A stretch of DNA of 64,000 nucleotides, taken from the NCBI GenBank assembly GCA_000149265.1, contig CH003211.1, forward strand, positions 471,404 to 535,403. The letters are read 5' to 3'. Both the position numbers and the translations under genes were made by a program. Below, piece after piece: positions 15,001 to 25,795 of the stretch (the first letter of the stretch is position 1; each line of letters starts with the position of its first letter). Source of the DNA: Ciona savignyi (lineage: Eukaryota > Chordata > Ascidiacea > Phlebobranchia > Cionidae). The notes below the pieces were generated by a model. It saw only the letters and a program-made list of their open reading frames with translations, had not been told where the DNA came from and made no database searches.

Positions 15001-18000
15001 CAATCTTCCCTCCTCTGGCATCTGGTTCATAATGTCCTCAGAGCTGAAAATGGGCTCCAGGTACAACCATTGCGCCTGGACTTTCAACCATTCGTCCAAA
15101 GTATCTTGGATGTTTAGTAGTCTCTCCTCCCAGGCCTGTAAAATTCAGAAGAAAAGGGTAATTTTATATTTGCAGTGACTTAAATTGTTTTTAAAACATT
15201 GTTTATTTATGTGCCCATCATAACTAAAAACAAAATATATTTGAATCTATTTAACCAAGGTGGTAAATGTTGTGCAGTGATGCAACACTGATATTTAGTG
15301 GATCAAGTTTTATTTATATTTTGTTTAACTCCTTCATAAAACTTTTTTTTGTTAATTATTATTAATTTTCTAAATTTGCACTTTTCATTTTCATTTCAAT
15401 TTTATTTTGTTAAATTTAAATTGAATAGAAAACTTGAGTTTTTTAAAAATTTTTTAATTTTTTTCGCTTTCAGTTGGAAAAGATAAAAAGTTACCTTAGT
15501 TTCTTCTTCAAATGGCTTGATAAAGGGAGATCCCCGCATGGTCTGAGTCTTGACAATCTGATCATCAAGCACCGTCTGAACCTCATCAAGTGAGGAGAGA
15601 ATGGAAACACCGGAGTCGCGATACTCGAGCGTGTTGAACAAGATCTCATCCCAATCACTCTTCATACGGGAAAGTGCTTTCTCAAGAGAAAATTCCTGAA
15701 ATTTGTAACAGTATTTTAGCTTTGTCCCTGGCTAAAATTCTAATCAACTTTGTCATGACCCTGGTAAATTTTAATAGGAATGTTTACCCTGTAGTTTACA
15801 ACACCGATAATTGTGAGATTCTGTTATGCCCAGCAGTTTGCAGTCGGGTTATCAGAGCTATCAGGTTGTAGTTGTTGGTAACAATGCTATTATTTTTATA
15901 GAGTTTGGGCCATGTTCGCTAAGTACCTTGCCCAAGGACAAAAACGACTAACGAGCAGCCAGTTTTGTACCTGCAACCCTTCAGGTAATGGTTTGCAAAG
16001 ATATATAAACATTAATAATTTCATACTTAAAAAAGAAAAAAAAAAGAAAAGAGAAAAATCATGAAAATACCAAAACCCACCTTGCTTGCAGCACCACTAA
16101 TTGTCTCAAACTCGCTCATGAAAGGATCGAGATTCTTCTTTAAAGTCTTCCGGAGCGTGGTCCCCGCATCCGGAGTAAGATCCTCCCCATAGATCTCCGA
16201 CATCTCGACCCAATGTCTCTTGCGAATCCCGGGATTGCACATTGTCGAGATCAGAGGGATGAATTGCTGGTGACATAGGAGCCACGTTAGGGAACATATT
16301 TATAACCGCACAATGAAAACTAAACCCCTGGGGTGCTGGCACCTGATGTGGAAAATATGAATTCTGAATTATAATGATGTACATAAATATGATATGGCAT
16401 GGTGTACGTAATAAAAGAAATGCTTAACAAAAAAATTTACACCCAAAGCCGGTAATGTTTGACAATGACCGCATGTGCCTAGTCAAGATGATAGGATTAT
16501 TACAGTTTGTCGAGTGTATGTTAATAATTGTTACCGTGAACCTGGTACATTAGTTTATTAACACATTTTACTAATACTTTATTAGTACATCAGTATCATT
16601 ATAAACATAACTGGTATATTCTGCCATTGTGACCTTGGGCAAAGGATACCTGACATTATCTGATCCAGCAATATTAAAAATGACAAACTAAATTACCATG
16701 TTTTAATACGTTACCTTGAATTCCTTTATATCATCCATAATAGCGCCGCAGAGGAATACCATGACATCTTTTTTCTCTTCTTCCACCTGCTCTTCTCCTA
16801 CCTTCTTCCTTCGTGGAGCATTCTTTCTCTTTTCTTCCTGTGCTTTCTTTGATTTCATGGTGAAAGATTTGTTCGCTGGGAATATGATTGGGGATTACCA
16901 TGGATGGGTATATGAGACTCAGACTCTTGAGTCCCTTTGGGTTAAATACCATAAAACTGAGGGTGAAGTGACACATTTTACAACCAAATGGCTAAAATAC
17001 CTTTAAATATGTATGAGCTATAGCATTTGTACTTAAACCATAGTTTTCAGAGAAATTAGCATATGCATAATACAGAGTCCTACACAGTTTATTTAGTTAC
17101 TAATTTAGTTAAGTTGTTAAAGCTAAGTTACCTAAAAATATTTCTAAACAATGAAATCTACCCTAAACATGGAACTCACATTTATAGATCTCCCTCCAAA
17201 ACTCATCAACCTCAGCCTCAATTGCTTCGCTCTCCAGCTTGAGGAACTCCCCATCCATCCATCTCTTCTCCGCTCTCTGCCACTTCAGCACTGTGGAGAA
17301 CATCTTCTGGTACGGCTCCAATGTGGTGTACATGTTCTCCACAATCGGGTATGTCGTGAGGTCCCATTTGAACAGCGCCTCTTCCTGTGTGGTGGTGGAT
17401 TAAAGGGGTTATATTAGGTGGTGATAACATGGGGTAAGAGTTTTATAAGCAAGAGTTGAAAAACTTTGCACAGCTATTGCAGTAGTATTTGATATGACAG
17501 CAGTTCAAGTTTGAGGCAACTATTTTATTCCATATACAAAACTGCAAGAATAATGGTCAGGGGCAGCTTTATATATCTATCTGGAATGACAACTGTGCTT
17601 AAACCTCCACATCAAAAGAATGGTAAATATATTTTACTGCTTCGTAAAATTAAGACACTTTATAGAAGATTAGTAGGAAAGAAGAGGCCATTTTTATACC
17701 TGTAGATGGAAAACCTAATAAACTGGTATCATATTAATCAATTAAATTTGTCAATACAGAGTTTACAAATATTAAATTGGATTATTCTAGCAGATGTTTT
17801 TAAATAATTTTTAACCACGGTACAAAAAAAACATAGACAAATTCAATTACTTTGTTTATAAACTCGATTTGCTCAGTGGCTTCAGTGAGTCGTTTATGCA
17901 CAGCTCTTGTGTCGTTCACGTATTGCTGCATCATGTCCAGCTCCCCACACTCAGCAAAATCCGACACTCTCCGCGACAACTTCTCGAGCTCCAAGGTGAG

Positions 18001-21000
18001 TTTCTCGCGCTTCTGAAGGAGTTCTTGTTCTCCTGCTTTCTTGGATGCCTCTACAAGCTGTGGATGACGTAATAAAATATCATGGAAATGATAGGATACT
18101 AATTGTTTTCCTTTTGGAGTGTGAAGAAAGGTTGTCAAATTATCCTTGTGTGAAGTTTAAGACCAAATCAGAACCTGTTCGGTCATGTATTTTGTGGATA
18201 ACCAGTACAATAGGTGGGTGATAAGACACTAAATCGCACTTTTTTAAAATAAAACATTTTCGCAACCTTAGCACAGTTAGGCAGGCTAATGAGGGTTAAA
18301 AGACTAGACCTTTTTATAGCTACATTTCAACAAACACAAATTGGTGGGGAGAAGAACAACCAACTCTATGGTTTAACCCAACAGCCTTGAAATCTATATG
18401 ACCAGAAATATAAGTCACTTACATCGTCATTAGCCTCAAACACAGGTTGTATGCTTCGAGGCCAGGTAAGCACGGTGCTATTTAGTTCAATATCATCGCT
18501 ACTGAACATATGGACGTCCAGGAGGAAGTTCAATCTCTTGTTGCTCTCAGTGATTCTTTCTTTTAACTCGGTTACTCCTATGAAGTGAAAGGTGATTTTT
18601 ATAAAAACATAATAAATTCACACTATGGGTATGGTGGGGTCATTGAAATGTCATCGTAAATAGTAAGATGACTTGTGTAGTTGTAGCAATTTTGCATCAA
18701 CTGTTTGATATTAATGTTTGAATGTAATTATCTGGTACCATAGTTTTCATACCAACATCACTATGTCAAACATCGAAACTGGGTAAACACTCACCAACTG
18801 TCCTTGCTTCTTTAACGAAGTTGATCATGTTCATCATTTCCTCACTGTCTTCTGGAGTCTTCAAGCAACGTTGTTTGATCCTTTCAAACTGAGCGCAGAT
18901 GCTGAAAAAATTTCCAAAAACATTATTTTAGGCAAACTTTTTAAGAAATGAATTACAATGGTTAAGTATAGTCTAAGAAAATATGACATTGTATAAGAAT
19001 TTAACAATAATTCGTCCTTGACTGGTTTAGTGATTTATAATTCACATTACTAAAAAAAATATAACCTAATCATAAACTTCTTACTCTTTATTATCTTCCC
19101 GGTGGTCTTTGGTTAGCCGCTCCAACAGAGTGTCGGTATGCTTACGAGCGAACTCCACAAGCCCACGTTTGATGTCTTCACAGTTTAGGTTGATCTGTAA
19201 TCGAATGTGATCGTGGATCATGCGTACCCACATGGACATTCCCAGCCAATACATTAGAGGGGTAATCAGATATGAAAATAAGGATGGACAATATCTCTAG
19301 ATTTAAGCAATATGTATTCGCAATGACAATACACTCAATTCATCCTAAAATTCAACACATATACCAAAGTATTGCACTGTACCCTTTTTTGTCAAGTTGG
19401 ACATCACTTATACCTCATTCAGCTCAGTGCCTGGTTCAACCACCCACCACACAACTGTACAATTCCCTTGGCAACCACAACACTTACTATCTGCCTCAAT
19501 TAAGTGAATGAATGATTCAAAATTGCCCGTAAAAAATCTTCAGCAACCTGACAGAGGGCATGTGATATTCTAATGTAACGTGTATAACAAGTGTTGTTCT
19601 ACCAATCAGGGCATTAAAGTTGAGCATTAGATTTAACCTACCATATCAAAATGCACAATACTGTTGAGCATAATAATCTCTTGTGCAGTGGCACGGAATT
19701 GTTCGATGTATTCACAATATTCCTGGAAAGTGTGTTCCTCTGCCATGAACCTCTCGATGCCAGCAGCTGCTTCACCATTCACCAGGTAACTGTACTTCTC
19801 AACTGAGAATAACAGATTTAAATAATGGTAAGGGGTTAAAAAATAATTCAGTTCTTCGAAATATTCGAAATGTCTAAAGTTGGATTCGAAATGTCTAAAG
19901 TTAGCAATTAAGAAACACAGTGCCTACCATAGAGGATCTAATAAGTCTGACCGATTGGCTTGGTGGGTTAACACATCGCCTTTTATCAAAAGAGTTTTAG
20001 GTTTAAAACTGGGTGCCAGCTAGTCGGCTGTGTCTTTGATCAAGGCACTTAACAGACATTACCCGAACCTAGTGAAAGATGGGTTCTACTAAAATTAAGG
20101 AACGTTTGAATCATTCACAACATACTGATATAGCTTCGCTAACCTGACAGTGAGCGCGAGTTGATCTGACAATTGCATGTGTTATACCCGGTAATCGGAT
20201 TTAAGAGGTTCGGTAATGGGATTTTAAGAAGGTTTGGTCGAACCCATTATTGGAGCGTCAGGATAATTACCAACCTGATTCTGGCTTTTTTACAGACATT
20301 AAACCTTGTTAGTAAGTACGATACGGTACAAAAGAGAACCTGTTCTTACAATATTTAATCCCATTACTGGTTATAACGCCCCTCGTGTTTTTCCATTCAC
20401 TGGAATAAAACTAAAACACAAATATATATATATATATATATTTATATATATTTATATATATTTATATATATTTATATATATTTATATATATTTATATATA
20501 TTTATATATATTTATATATATATTTATATATATTTATATATTTTTATATATATTTATATATGTGCTATCCCAAGTTATCCAAAATTGTTTTTACACTACC
20601 CTCCCTGGATTAACATACAAACCTTGTCCTACCGAGAAAGTCATCCAAAACAACCTACCAAAGAAGTCCATGTGTTCCTGCGGTTCCTCAAAATTCCTTT
20701 TCACTGCGTGTCGAAGTGCCGTCAGAGCATCATGTGCTATGTAATCTGCCACCTGGGTGTCCACGTTGACCGTGGTTGACCCGGACAGCGCGGATTGCAC
20801 AGTTGGCACGCTGTGCATGCTGCTGCATATCGTGTTCGCTACAAGCACTACACAATCCTCCAAATCCTGCAGGAAAGGTTTGTTGAGAATTCAGTGCTAT
20901 AGAATCTACAGTGTGGTATTGTGATTTCTGTACAGATAATAGAATGACAGAATTTGACATTGAAACAGCATTTTCAAGACCCCACAGAATTTAAATGAAA

Positions 21001-24000
21001 AGCCTTCTAAAAGAGCTTGTTGAAAAACGAGTATATTATTATATTTTTAATTTGTTATCTTGACATATTTGCCATTCAGTATGATTTGCCCTTCCTTCTT
21101 TATTGTAATTGTCTTGTTTTGATTATGTGACAATATCTTTTAACAATAAACAATGAAAGTTTTATTTGGTACACTAGTATGTATGTTATTGTCTACTAAT
21201 AAAACCCACATTTTGGGGGTTAAAAGCAGAAAGAATAAGAAATACAGAAAAACAAGATGTGGGACATGGGTAAAATACTTTTTGGAAAAACCTTTCTATT
21301 AAATTTTGATGCAGTTGTTTACATCAATATTTGTTATTTCATCTCTGCAACATGGTTGGTTGGTGCGAAAGAAGAAAAACACAACTTTTAGTTTAGTACA
21401 AACAAGCATAACCATACATGAACGCATTTAAAACCTGTATTTCGGACCGTGTCCAGAACCACATCACTCACCTGAAAACTGGGATAGAATTCCATTTTCC
21501 CTTCATCAAAGGTGAGTTCCAATCGGAATATCGGCAACTTGTGTTTGTCGTCCAAATTAAACAAACTGACCAAATGACCCAACGACCGAGTCACCAGGTC
21601 TTTCAGCTGGAAAATGAGTTTTTTATTTTGAGTTTGTTCAAACCAAAGTATTGGTAGATTGAACACGAAAAGAAACTAGCAATTTAGAAAATTGGCATAA
21701 CTACACAAATGTAATAAATCAGACAAATAATAATAGTCTTTCATTAACAAGCTGAAAACAAAAATATTTTAATCTACTTGTTACTTTTCACCTTTATTCT
21801 TTTAATACTTATTATTACATTTTTGTTTTAAAATGTACTGGTAATTGTAATTAGCATTATTCTATAATATCTTATCGTATTATGTATATGTACTTTGTTC
21901 ATACGTGTACGTTCATATTTCACCATTACTCACTGATTTCATATTCAATTTGGTAATTCGATATATGTTCTTTTGAAATATGAATATCCAGTTACTTGAA
22001 AACATGTAATTCTAAACAGGCAATACTAAGACAAATGTGCAAACATATAATACAAATGTGGAAATGAGGTGTGTCTTATTATTAAAGTGTAAATTTTGAT
22101 AAAAGAATCTTGAATTATTTTAGTCTGCAACACACAAATGGTCCGACTAATTATGGGGGCAGCTGTGGACTCCATTGATCAATTCTGCACTTGAGGATTA
22201 TCATTGCTACACAGTCCTTGTCACTATTCTTTCTACTTTCACACACTAAATCTGGTTGCTATCAAAATGAAGGAACGGCTAAATCATCATATAACACACT
22301 GCAGTTTATTAATGCCCCTTGCATTTTCCTATTTACGAAATAAAAAATATATATATAAATATACAACAACTCACTTGGTTAGAAATAAGCGTGGTGACGC
22401 AGGAGTAGAAAGAATCCAATTTATCTCGTCGGATCATCTTGAATTTTTGTTCGTCTGAGAAGACGTTGATGATCCTGGGATACCATCGGTGCATCAATCG
22501 CTCCTCGGTCTTCTCGCATTCCAACACCACATTGTTCCGGAGGTATTCGATGTCTATGGGACCTTGGGACCTGGTGCATGCAATGAAACATACCAGTAAG
22601 ATTTTTGGGCCACACTAAGTACAAAATAACACACCAGAAGGGGCATTTGGTATTTTGATGAATGGATTTGTTTTTAAAACAGACTGCGTTTTCCATGTGC
22701 ATTCTCAGAACAAAAGTAAAAGTATGTATGTCAATAATTTTTCCAATCACAACCATAAGTATGTTATCAATATCATCACCTTAGGTCACTTAAGTCCACC
22801 ATAAGAATATCTTGCAGATCATGCTGGCACATTTGCAGCACAGTTTGCATGGAAGAATGAGTCACCCATAGGTTGGCCAGAATCTCACTGCGCGCTTTCA
22901 AGAACGAGTTGTGCCATGGGCTTGAGTAGTCTACACCACTGTCATTCAAAATAATCTTGGTTTGAAACTAATATTAAAAATATTAAAAATCAGTAAACGA
23001 AAAAAACAATTTAAACCCACTGACAACAGTGAATTTTTTTTAATGTGGATATACCAACTTCTTTTTATACAAATTAATTACATTCATATTTATTTAAAAT
23101 TAAAATTAATATACACTCACACTGGCTCAGCAGGAGGGGGGCCGGCTTGTTCATTGTCTAGCCCTTTCACCGATGGCTTCAGTAATACGTGTTGCACTGT
23201 AAAAGTAAATAACTATTAAAATGTAGGATAGAAACCTGATCTTTTACTGGACTGCTGGCACAAGATGATAAACTCATCAAAAATAAAAGCTTTAGTGCAT
23301 ATTACTGGTGGTACTGCTATGCCGGAACAGGCAATATTATTGTAATGTATACATACACACAAAAAGTCTAAAAAATTGACAGACATTTAACAACATACCC
23401 ATTGATTTTCTTGTGCTTGCTTCAAAATCAACCTTGACTTCATTAAAAATTGCGTTGATTCTTTGGTTTTGTTGTTTGGAAGCTTTCAAATGAGGAGGGA
23501 TTCTCGCCAAAATTGACTGAAGCCAACTGTCCTGTATTGGAACCACTGGGCCAGACTCTACACATCTTTTCATGTACATGTACATTTGCTGGAAAAATAA
23601 AGTTCTTTCGTTTTTTGTTTTTTACTTCGCACCTACTTTTAATTGTCAAACGTTTAGCAAATTGATTTCTAGTCATTCACATAATATTTCCCATGAATTT
23701 TAACCAAGTGACAGGTATTTTACAGTTTTGTTTTCTCTGTTTACCATGAAAATATATTGCATATACAATATGTAAGAGTTTTTTCCTAATTAAAATACTG
23801 AAATTAAAATTAATAAACTAAAATAAGAAAACTCACCCTTCTTTTTCTGTCACTGCTCATCATCTAAAAGAAATAGCAACTGGTTATGTTAATTTTTGAA
23901 GTGGGCCTATTGATTCCTAAAATCAGCTTTTAGTTTAAAAGACCAGGTTAGATTGGTCTCTAGCAATATCAGCATCAAGTAAAAGAAATATGAGATCTTT

Positions 24001-24825
24001 CTTCAGAATCAAAACTCTACTTACAGCTCCAGGCAAGTTTGGTTCTTTCTTTTTTGGAGGAGCTCTCCTCACAAATTCCTGAGTTTGTTCGCATGCCTCT
24101 TCCGCTTCTTTTATTCTGCATGGTCAGATGGAAGTAAAAATTTGTGGGGAATTAAGTATTTTTGCATGTGTGTACAACTGAGCTACATTTAGGTTGTACC
24201 TTTAGTCTATAAAGACCAATGATTTAGCGGTATTGTATTTTACCCGCAGTATACATGTTCAATACCAGCAACTTGCCATGTGTGGTCAGGTAACAGATGC
24301 TGTTTGAAATGGGATTAAATAAGCTTAAGCAAATCAGGCCTAACATATTAAAGCACAAGAAGTAAATATGGATATGCCCAAAAAATTTCTTTCCTCAACA
24401 CAATATAATCATGTACAAGAACCAAAGTTTACCCAAAACAAAGAGCATACAAGCCGGAATAAAACGAGTTTGGCCTATTTTAAAAAGATAGTGAACTTCA
24501 CACTTTGCATACTAAGCATAAAACTCACATAATTTTTAAACCTACAATACATTTATTTACAATTATACATCCAAAAACATCTTAATATGGCAAACAAAAC
24601 AGATCTGCACAACAAGCAAACTCACATTATGTCATTAAGTGTTTGTTGATATTGTACACTTCTTCTGTGGGTCATCAATTTACTGCGTGAGAAATCACGG
24701 CTTCCTGCTGCACCAGACCCCACCCCATTTCTTATGGGTATGGGGGGTAATCGGGTTTGCCGGGAATTCCCCAAGCTTCCGTTAAGAGTTGTTCGTTTTG
24801 ATTTTTCTTTTGAAGAGGAGGACAT
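1..24825 (-). CDS. DNAH12: Axonemal dynein heavy chain, DNAH12/DNAH7 type (5' part; 3' end off the window)
   Basis: Motor subunit of an inner-arm axonemal dynein of cilia and flagella, converting ATP hydrolysis into microtubule sliding. I joined 51 coding exons from the ATG at 24825 to the microtubule-binding domain, 2758 codons without a frame break. Seen in order: N-terminal tail, linker, AAA1 with GPAGTGKT (residues 1290-1297) and CFDEFNRI (from about 1340), AAA2 with GDPFAGKT (about 1570), AAA3 with GPTGTGKS (about 1925), AAA4 with GVGGSGRQS (about 2292), the outgoing stalk helix and the start of the stalk tip. Returning stalk, AAA5, AAA6 and the C-terminal domain lie left of position 1. 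The short tail, placing AAA1 near residue 1290, fits the roughly 4000-residue single-headed inner-arm group, and tail wording is closest to my recollection of DNAH12. Family certain; exact paralogue (DNAH12, 7 or 3) less so. All introns are GT-AG except one GC-AG. Confidence 0.93.
41..1844 (-). CDS. DNAH12: DNAH12-like: stalk helix and start of microtubule-binding domain, exons 47-51
   Basis: Coding exons: 1682-1844, 1478-1558, 989-1165, 480-701, 41-181. Exons 47 to 49 code the outgoing coiled-coil stalk, heptad-like and rich in Glu, Lys and Ala. Exons 50 and 51 code the stalk-tip microtubule-binding region, starting [20 protein letters not shown] and including the conserved [11 protein letters not shown]. 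Exon 49 ends with AAG followed by GC (positions 988-987), so its intron is GC-AG. That junction is required for the TLK-PADIT reading and both flanking exons are exact codon multiples (59 and 74). The gene continues left of the window after ..YDRVAK. Confidence 0.92.
1350..1470 (-). repeat. Possible old tRNA-derived element of a second type
   Basis: On the minus strand it reads TATAGTGTAATGGTTATCAT, like the box A of a valine-type tRNA, and about 20 bases later GGGTTTGATATCC, like a box B, then a non-tRNA tail. It lies in a dynein intron. The resemblance is by eye and the sequence is not a functional tRNA. Confidence 0.35.
1991..4019 (-). CDS. DNAH12: DNAH12-like: AAA4, exons 42-46
   Basis: Coding exons: 3841-4019, 3446-3638, 3001-3162, 2621-2818, 1991-2124. 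Exon 43 carries the AAA4 P-loop [16 protein letters not shown], with the Arg-Gln-Ser ending typical of axonemal dyneins. Exon 44 has [17 protein letters not shown] and exon 45 has [19 protein letters not shown], followed by CCTIDWFQ joined to [16 protein letters not shown] of exon 46. The exon 44 acceptor was set at 3162 because LK of exon 43 then joins NLLRAAG in frame. Confidence 0.92.
4242..7649 (-). CDS. DNAH12: DNAH12-like: AAA3, exons 34-41
   Basis: Coding exons: 7527-7649, 6955-7149, 6522-6702, 6207-6350, 5780-5909, 5193-5448, 4582-4724, 4242-4398. The AAA3 Walker A (GPTGTGKS) is split by the intron between exons 36 and 37. The Walker B-like [10 protein letters not shown] is in exon 38, and [17 protein letters not shown] in exon 39 is the usual signature that follows. 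Exons 40 and 41 carry [13 protein letters not shown] and [14 protein letters not shown]. Intron phases agree across all eight exons. Confidence 0.92.
8090..11767 (-). CDS. DNAH12: DNAH12-like: AAA1 and AAA2, exons 26-33
   Basis: Coding exons: 11623-11767, 11112-11255, 10652-10798, 10142-10387, 9765-9994, 9296-9479, 8686-8910, 8090-8278. AAA1 is the main ATPase site: Walker [22 protein letters not shown]-type stretch in exon 26, Walker [10 protein letters not shown] in exon 27, and the sensor-like [15 protein letters not shown] in exon 28. Exon 31 gives the AAA2 P-loop GDPFAGKTK. Exon 32 has the strongly conserved [20 protein letters not shown] and exon 33 begins [14 protein letters not shown]. 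None of the key residues is missing, so the motor is expected to be active. The intron between exons 31 and 32 contains two adjacent foldback sequences (see 9081-9223). Confidence 0.93.
9081..9223. repeat. Two adjacent foldback (inverted-repeat) sequences in a dynein intron
   Basis: Positions 9081-9112 and 9133-9160 are near-complementary arms around AAATAAGCACAACACACA with a short AT-rich loop. Immediately after, 9165-9190 and 9200-9223 are arms of a second hairpin (ATAGCTAATTTTT against AAAAATTAGCTAT). Both are in the intron between exons 31 and 32. They may be remnants of small inverted-repeat transposons. No coding content seen. Confidence 0.6.
12188..18057 (-). CDS. DNAH12: DNAH12-like: linker region, exons 14-25
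   Basis: Coding exons: 17851-18057, 17180-17384, 16715-16875, 16081-16266, 15495-15695, 14941-15135, 14303-14424, 13830-14058, 13648-13752, 13232-13339, 12673-12793, 12188-12317. This is the linker whose swing makes the power stroke. Conserved blocks are visible: [96 protein letters not shown] and WLAQLRYYW. Exon 16 codes a lysine/glutamate-rich insert of about 30 residues just before CNPG. DNAH12 has a similar charged insert, which supports the paralogue call. All phases chain without break. Confidence 0.88.
15900..15995 (-). repeat. Fragment of tRNA-derived SINE
   Basis: In the intron between dynein exons 17 and 18. It matches the head of the full SINE copy at 32743 on the opposite strand: the CTTGCCCAAGGACA block, then a gap, then the box-B-like GCACCTGCAACCCTT area in diverged form. 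Partial and old. Confidence 0.5.
18423..24825 (-). CDS. DNAH12: DNAH12-like: N-terminal tail, exons 1-13
   Basis: Coding exons: 24626-24825, 24025-24115, 23837-23863, 23399-23588, 23121-23196, 22780-22938, 22375-22570, 21472-21606, 20659-20866, 19642-19802, 19085-19194, 18795-18901, 18423-18577. The ATG at 24825 opens a basic, Ser-rich stretch with LPPIPIRN and an HRRSVQYQQ motif like the KYRRSKEQQQ of vertebrate DNAH12. This tail binds intermediate or light chains and the doublet in known family members. Exon 3 is a 27-nt microexon coding MMSSDRKRR between phase-0 introns. The donor of exon 8 was placed at 21472 because FYPSFQ joins DLED of exon 9, as in the family. The intron between exons 9 and 10 carries a nested SINE and MITE and an AT microsatellite. 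Confidence 0.85.
19945..20412 (+). mobile_element. tRNA-derived SINE, split by a MITE
   Basis: Runs antisense to the dynein gene inside its intron between exons 9 and 10. The left part (19945-20186) has a tRNA-like head, TGGTGGGTTAA then GTTTAAAACTGG, followed by AGCTAGTCGGCTGTGTC, the CAAGGCACTTAACAGACATT block and GCGCGAGTTGATCTGACAAT. These are the same blocks, in the same order, as the copy at 32743. The right part (20371-20412) resumes with TTATAACGCCCCTCG and CCATTCACTGGAATAAA, the normal 3' end. The break is occupied by a 184-bp insertion. Confidence 0.75.
20187..20370. mobile_element. 184-bp MITE-like insertion inside the SINE
   Basis: Ends are imperfect inverted repeats: CCCGGTAATCGGATTTAA on the left, and CCAGTAATGGGATTAAA as the reverse complement of the right end. 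The element is flanked by TTATA on both sides (20182-20186 and 20371-20375), and removing it with one TTATA restores a continuous SINE. It has no ORF of note, so it is non-autonomous. The transposase family that moved it is not identifiable here. Confidence 0.7.
20422..20562. repeat. AT microsatellite, TTTATATATA repeats
   Basis: A run of TA dinucleotides passes into about eleven copies of a 10-bp unit TTTATATATA. It follows directly after the SINE end at 20412 in a dynein intron. The long open frame across it (Tyr/Ile repeats) is a by-product of the repeat. Confidence 0.9.
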
Positions 24826-25361
24826 TTTTGCGGTTGAAATTTTTCTTGCAATTTCTTATTAAATGCCTTTAACACTTTGTTAGTTTGATTACATACTTAA
24901 TTTTCTCTTTGGTCGTAAGTTTAACCAAAGTGATTTTAATTTGAAAACTCAAAATTGTAAAATCACACTTTGGGTCAAACAATTAGAAACGTGAAATCTG
25001 CAAAGTAAAACCAAAAATGGTAAAAGTAGATTTTTAGGATAAACAAACTAGCTATTAAACAAGATCAAAGCTGAGCAAATTTACGCAAATATTATTACAA
25101 CAAATAATAACAAGTTTAAAAAATATTTTTCTAACATTTGCAACAACTTCATCAACGTTGTTGTTGCTAGTAGATACAGAGTTTCCTATTTCAAGCTGCT
25201 TGTTCATAAAAATAATATATTATTTTACCTTCCTTTTATAAAAAAAATAATAATATTCTTGTTTTATCTCCATAACTGGGTATATCCACCTATTGCAGTG
25301 TGCTGCTTTGTATGATTAAGACTTTTCTTAATTTAAAGGAACCCATTACTGGCCATTATTC

Positions 25362-25650
25362 TAGGATAGGATAGGATAGGATATTCATGTTTATCTCCGT
25401 TAATGGGATAAACCAAGGGGGTTAACACACGGGCAATCGTCAGATCACCTCGCGCCAGAGCTATCGCAGTGTGTTGTATATGATAGACACGCTCCTTCAA
25501 TTTGATAGAACCCATTAATCCTCTAGGCTCCTGCAATGTCCGTAAAGTGACTTGCCCAAGGACACAACCGACTGGCTAGCGACGAGTTTCGCACCTGTCA
25601 CCTTTCGATTGAAAGGCGTCGCACTTAACCGCCTGACTAACCGGTCGGAC
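25362..25650 (-). mobile_element. Near-complete tRNA-derived SINE with TATCC tail
   Basis: Minus-strand copy. Its tail is the TAGGA run at 25362-25383 (TATCC repeats on the element strand). The body matches the copy at 32743 block by block, and the tRNA-like head at 25575-25650 has GGCGGTTAAGTGC (box A) and GACAGGTGCGAAACT (box B region). It sits beside, and apparently inside, an older fragment at 25288-25350 that repeats the CTATTGCAGTGTG to GAACCCATTA segment. Confidence 0.75.
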
Positions 25651-25795
25651 CTACTGGGTTCAGGCATTAAGAGCTTCACAACCTTTCAGCTGATAGGTCC
25701 GTTAAGAGCCTTGCCCAATGACACCCGACTAGCTATCGACCAGCTTCGAGTTTACAACCTTTCAGCTGAAAGGTGATGCACTAACCCACCACGTC
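25651..25795 (-). repeat. Diverged SINE copy, second subfamily
   Basis: Reads on the minus strand as a related tRNA-like head with the symmetric arm CCTTTCAGCTGAAAGG in place of CCTTTCAATCGAAAGG, then GCTAGTCGGGTGTC and the GGCAAGGC block. The arm sequence recurs twice (near 25685 and 25765), so two partial copies may be joined. It abuts the 25362-25650 copy. Confidence 0.5.

Noticed and set aside
20306-20779. 157-codon plus-strand ORF rich in Tyr and Ile
   Set aside because: It is the translation of the AT microsatellite joined to the antisense of a dynein exon; no independent gene.
21418-21471. Longer version of dynein exon 8 using a donor at 21417
   Set aside because: It keeps phase but inserts 18 residues between FYPSFQ and DLED that the family lacks; the GTGAGT donor at 21471 is better.
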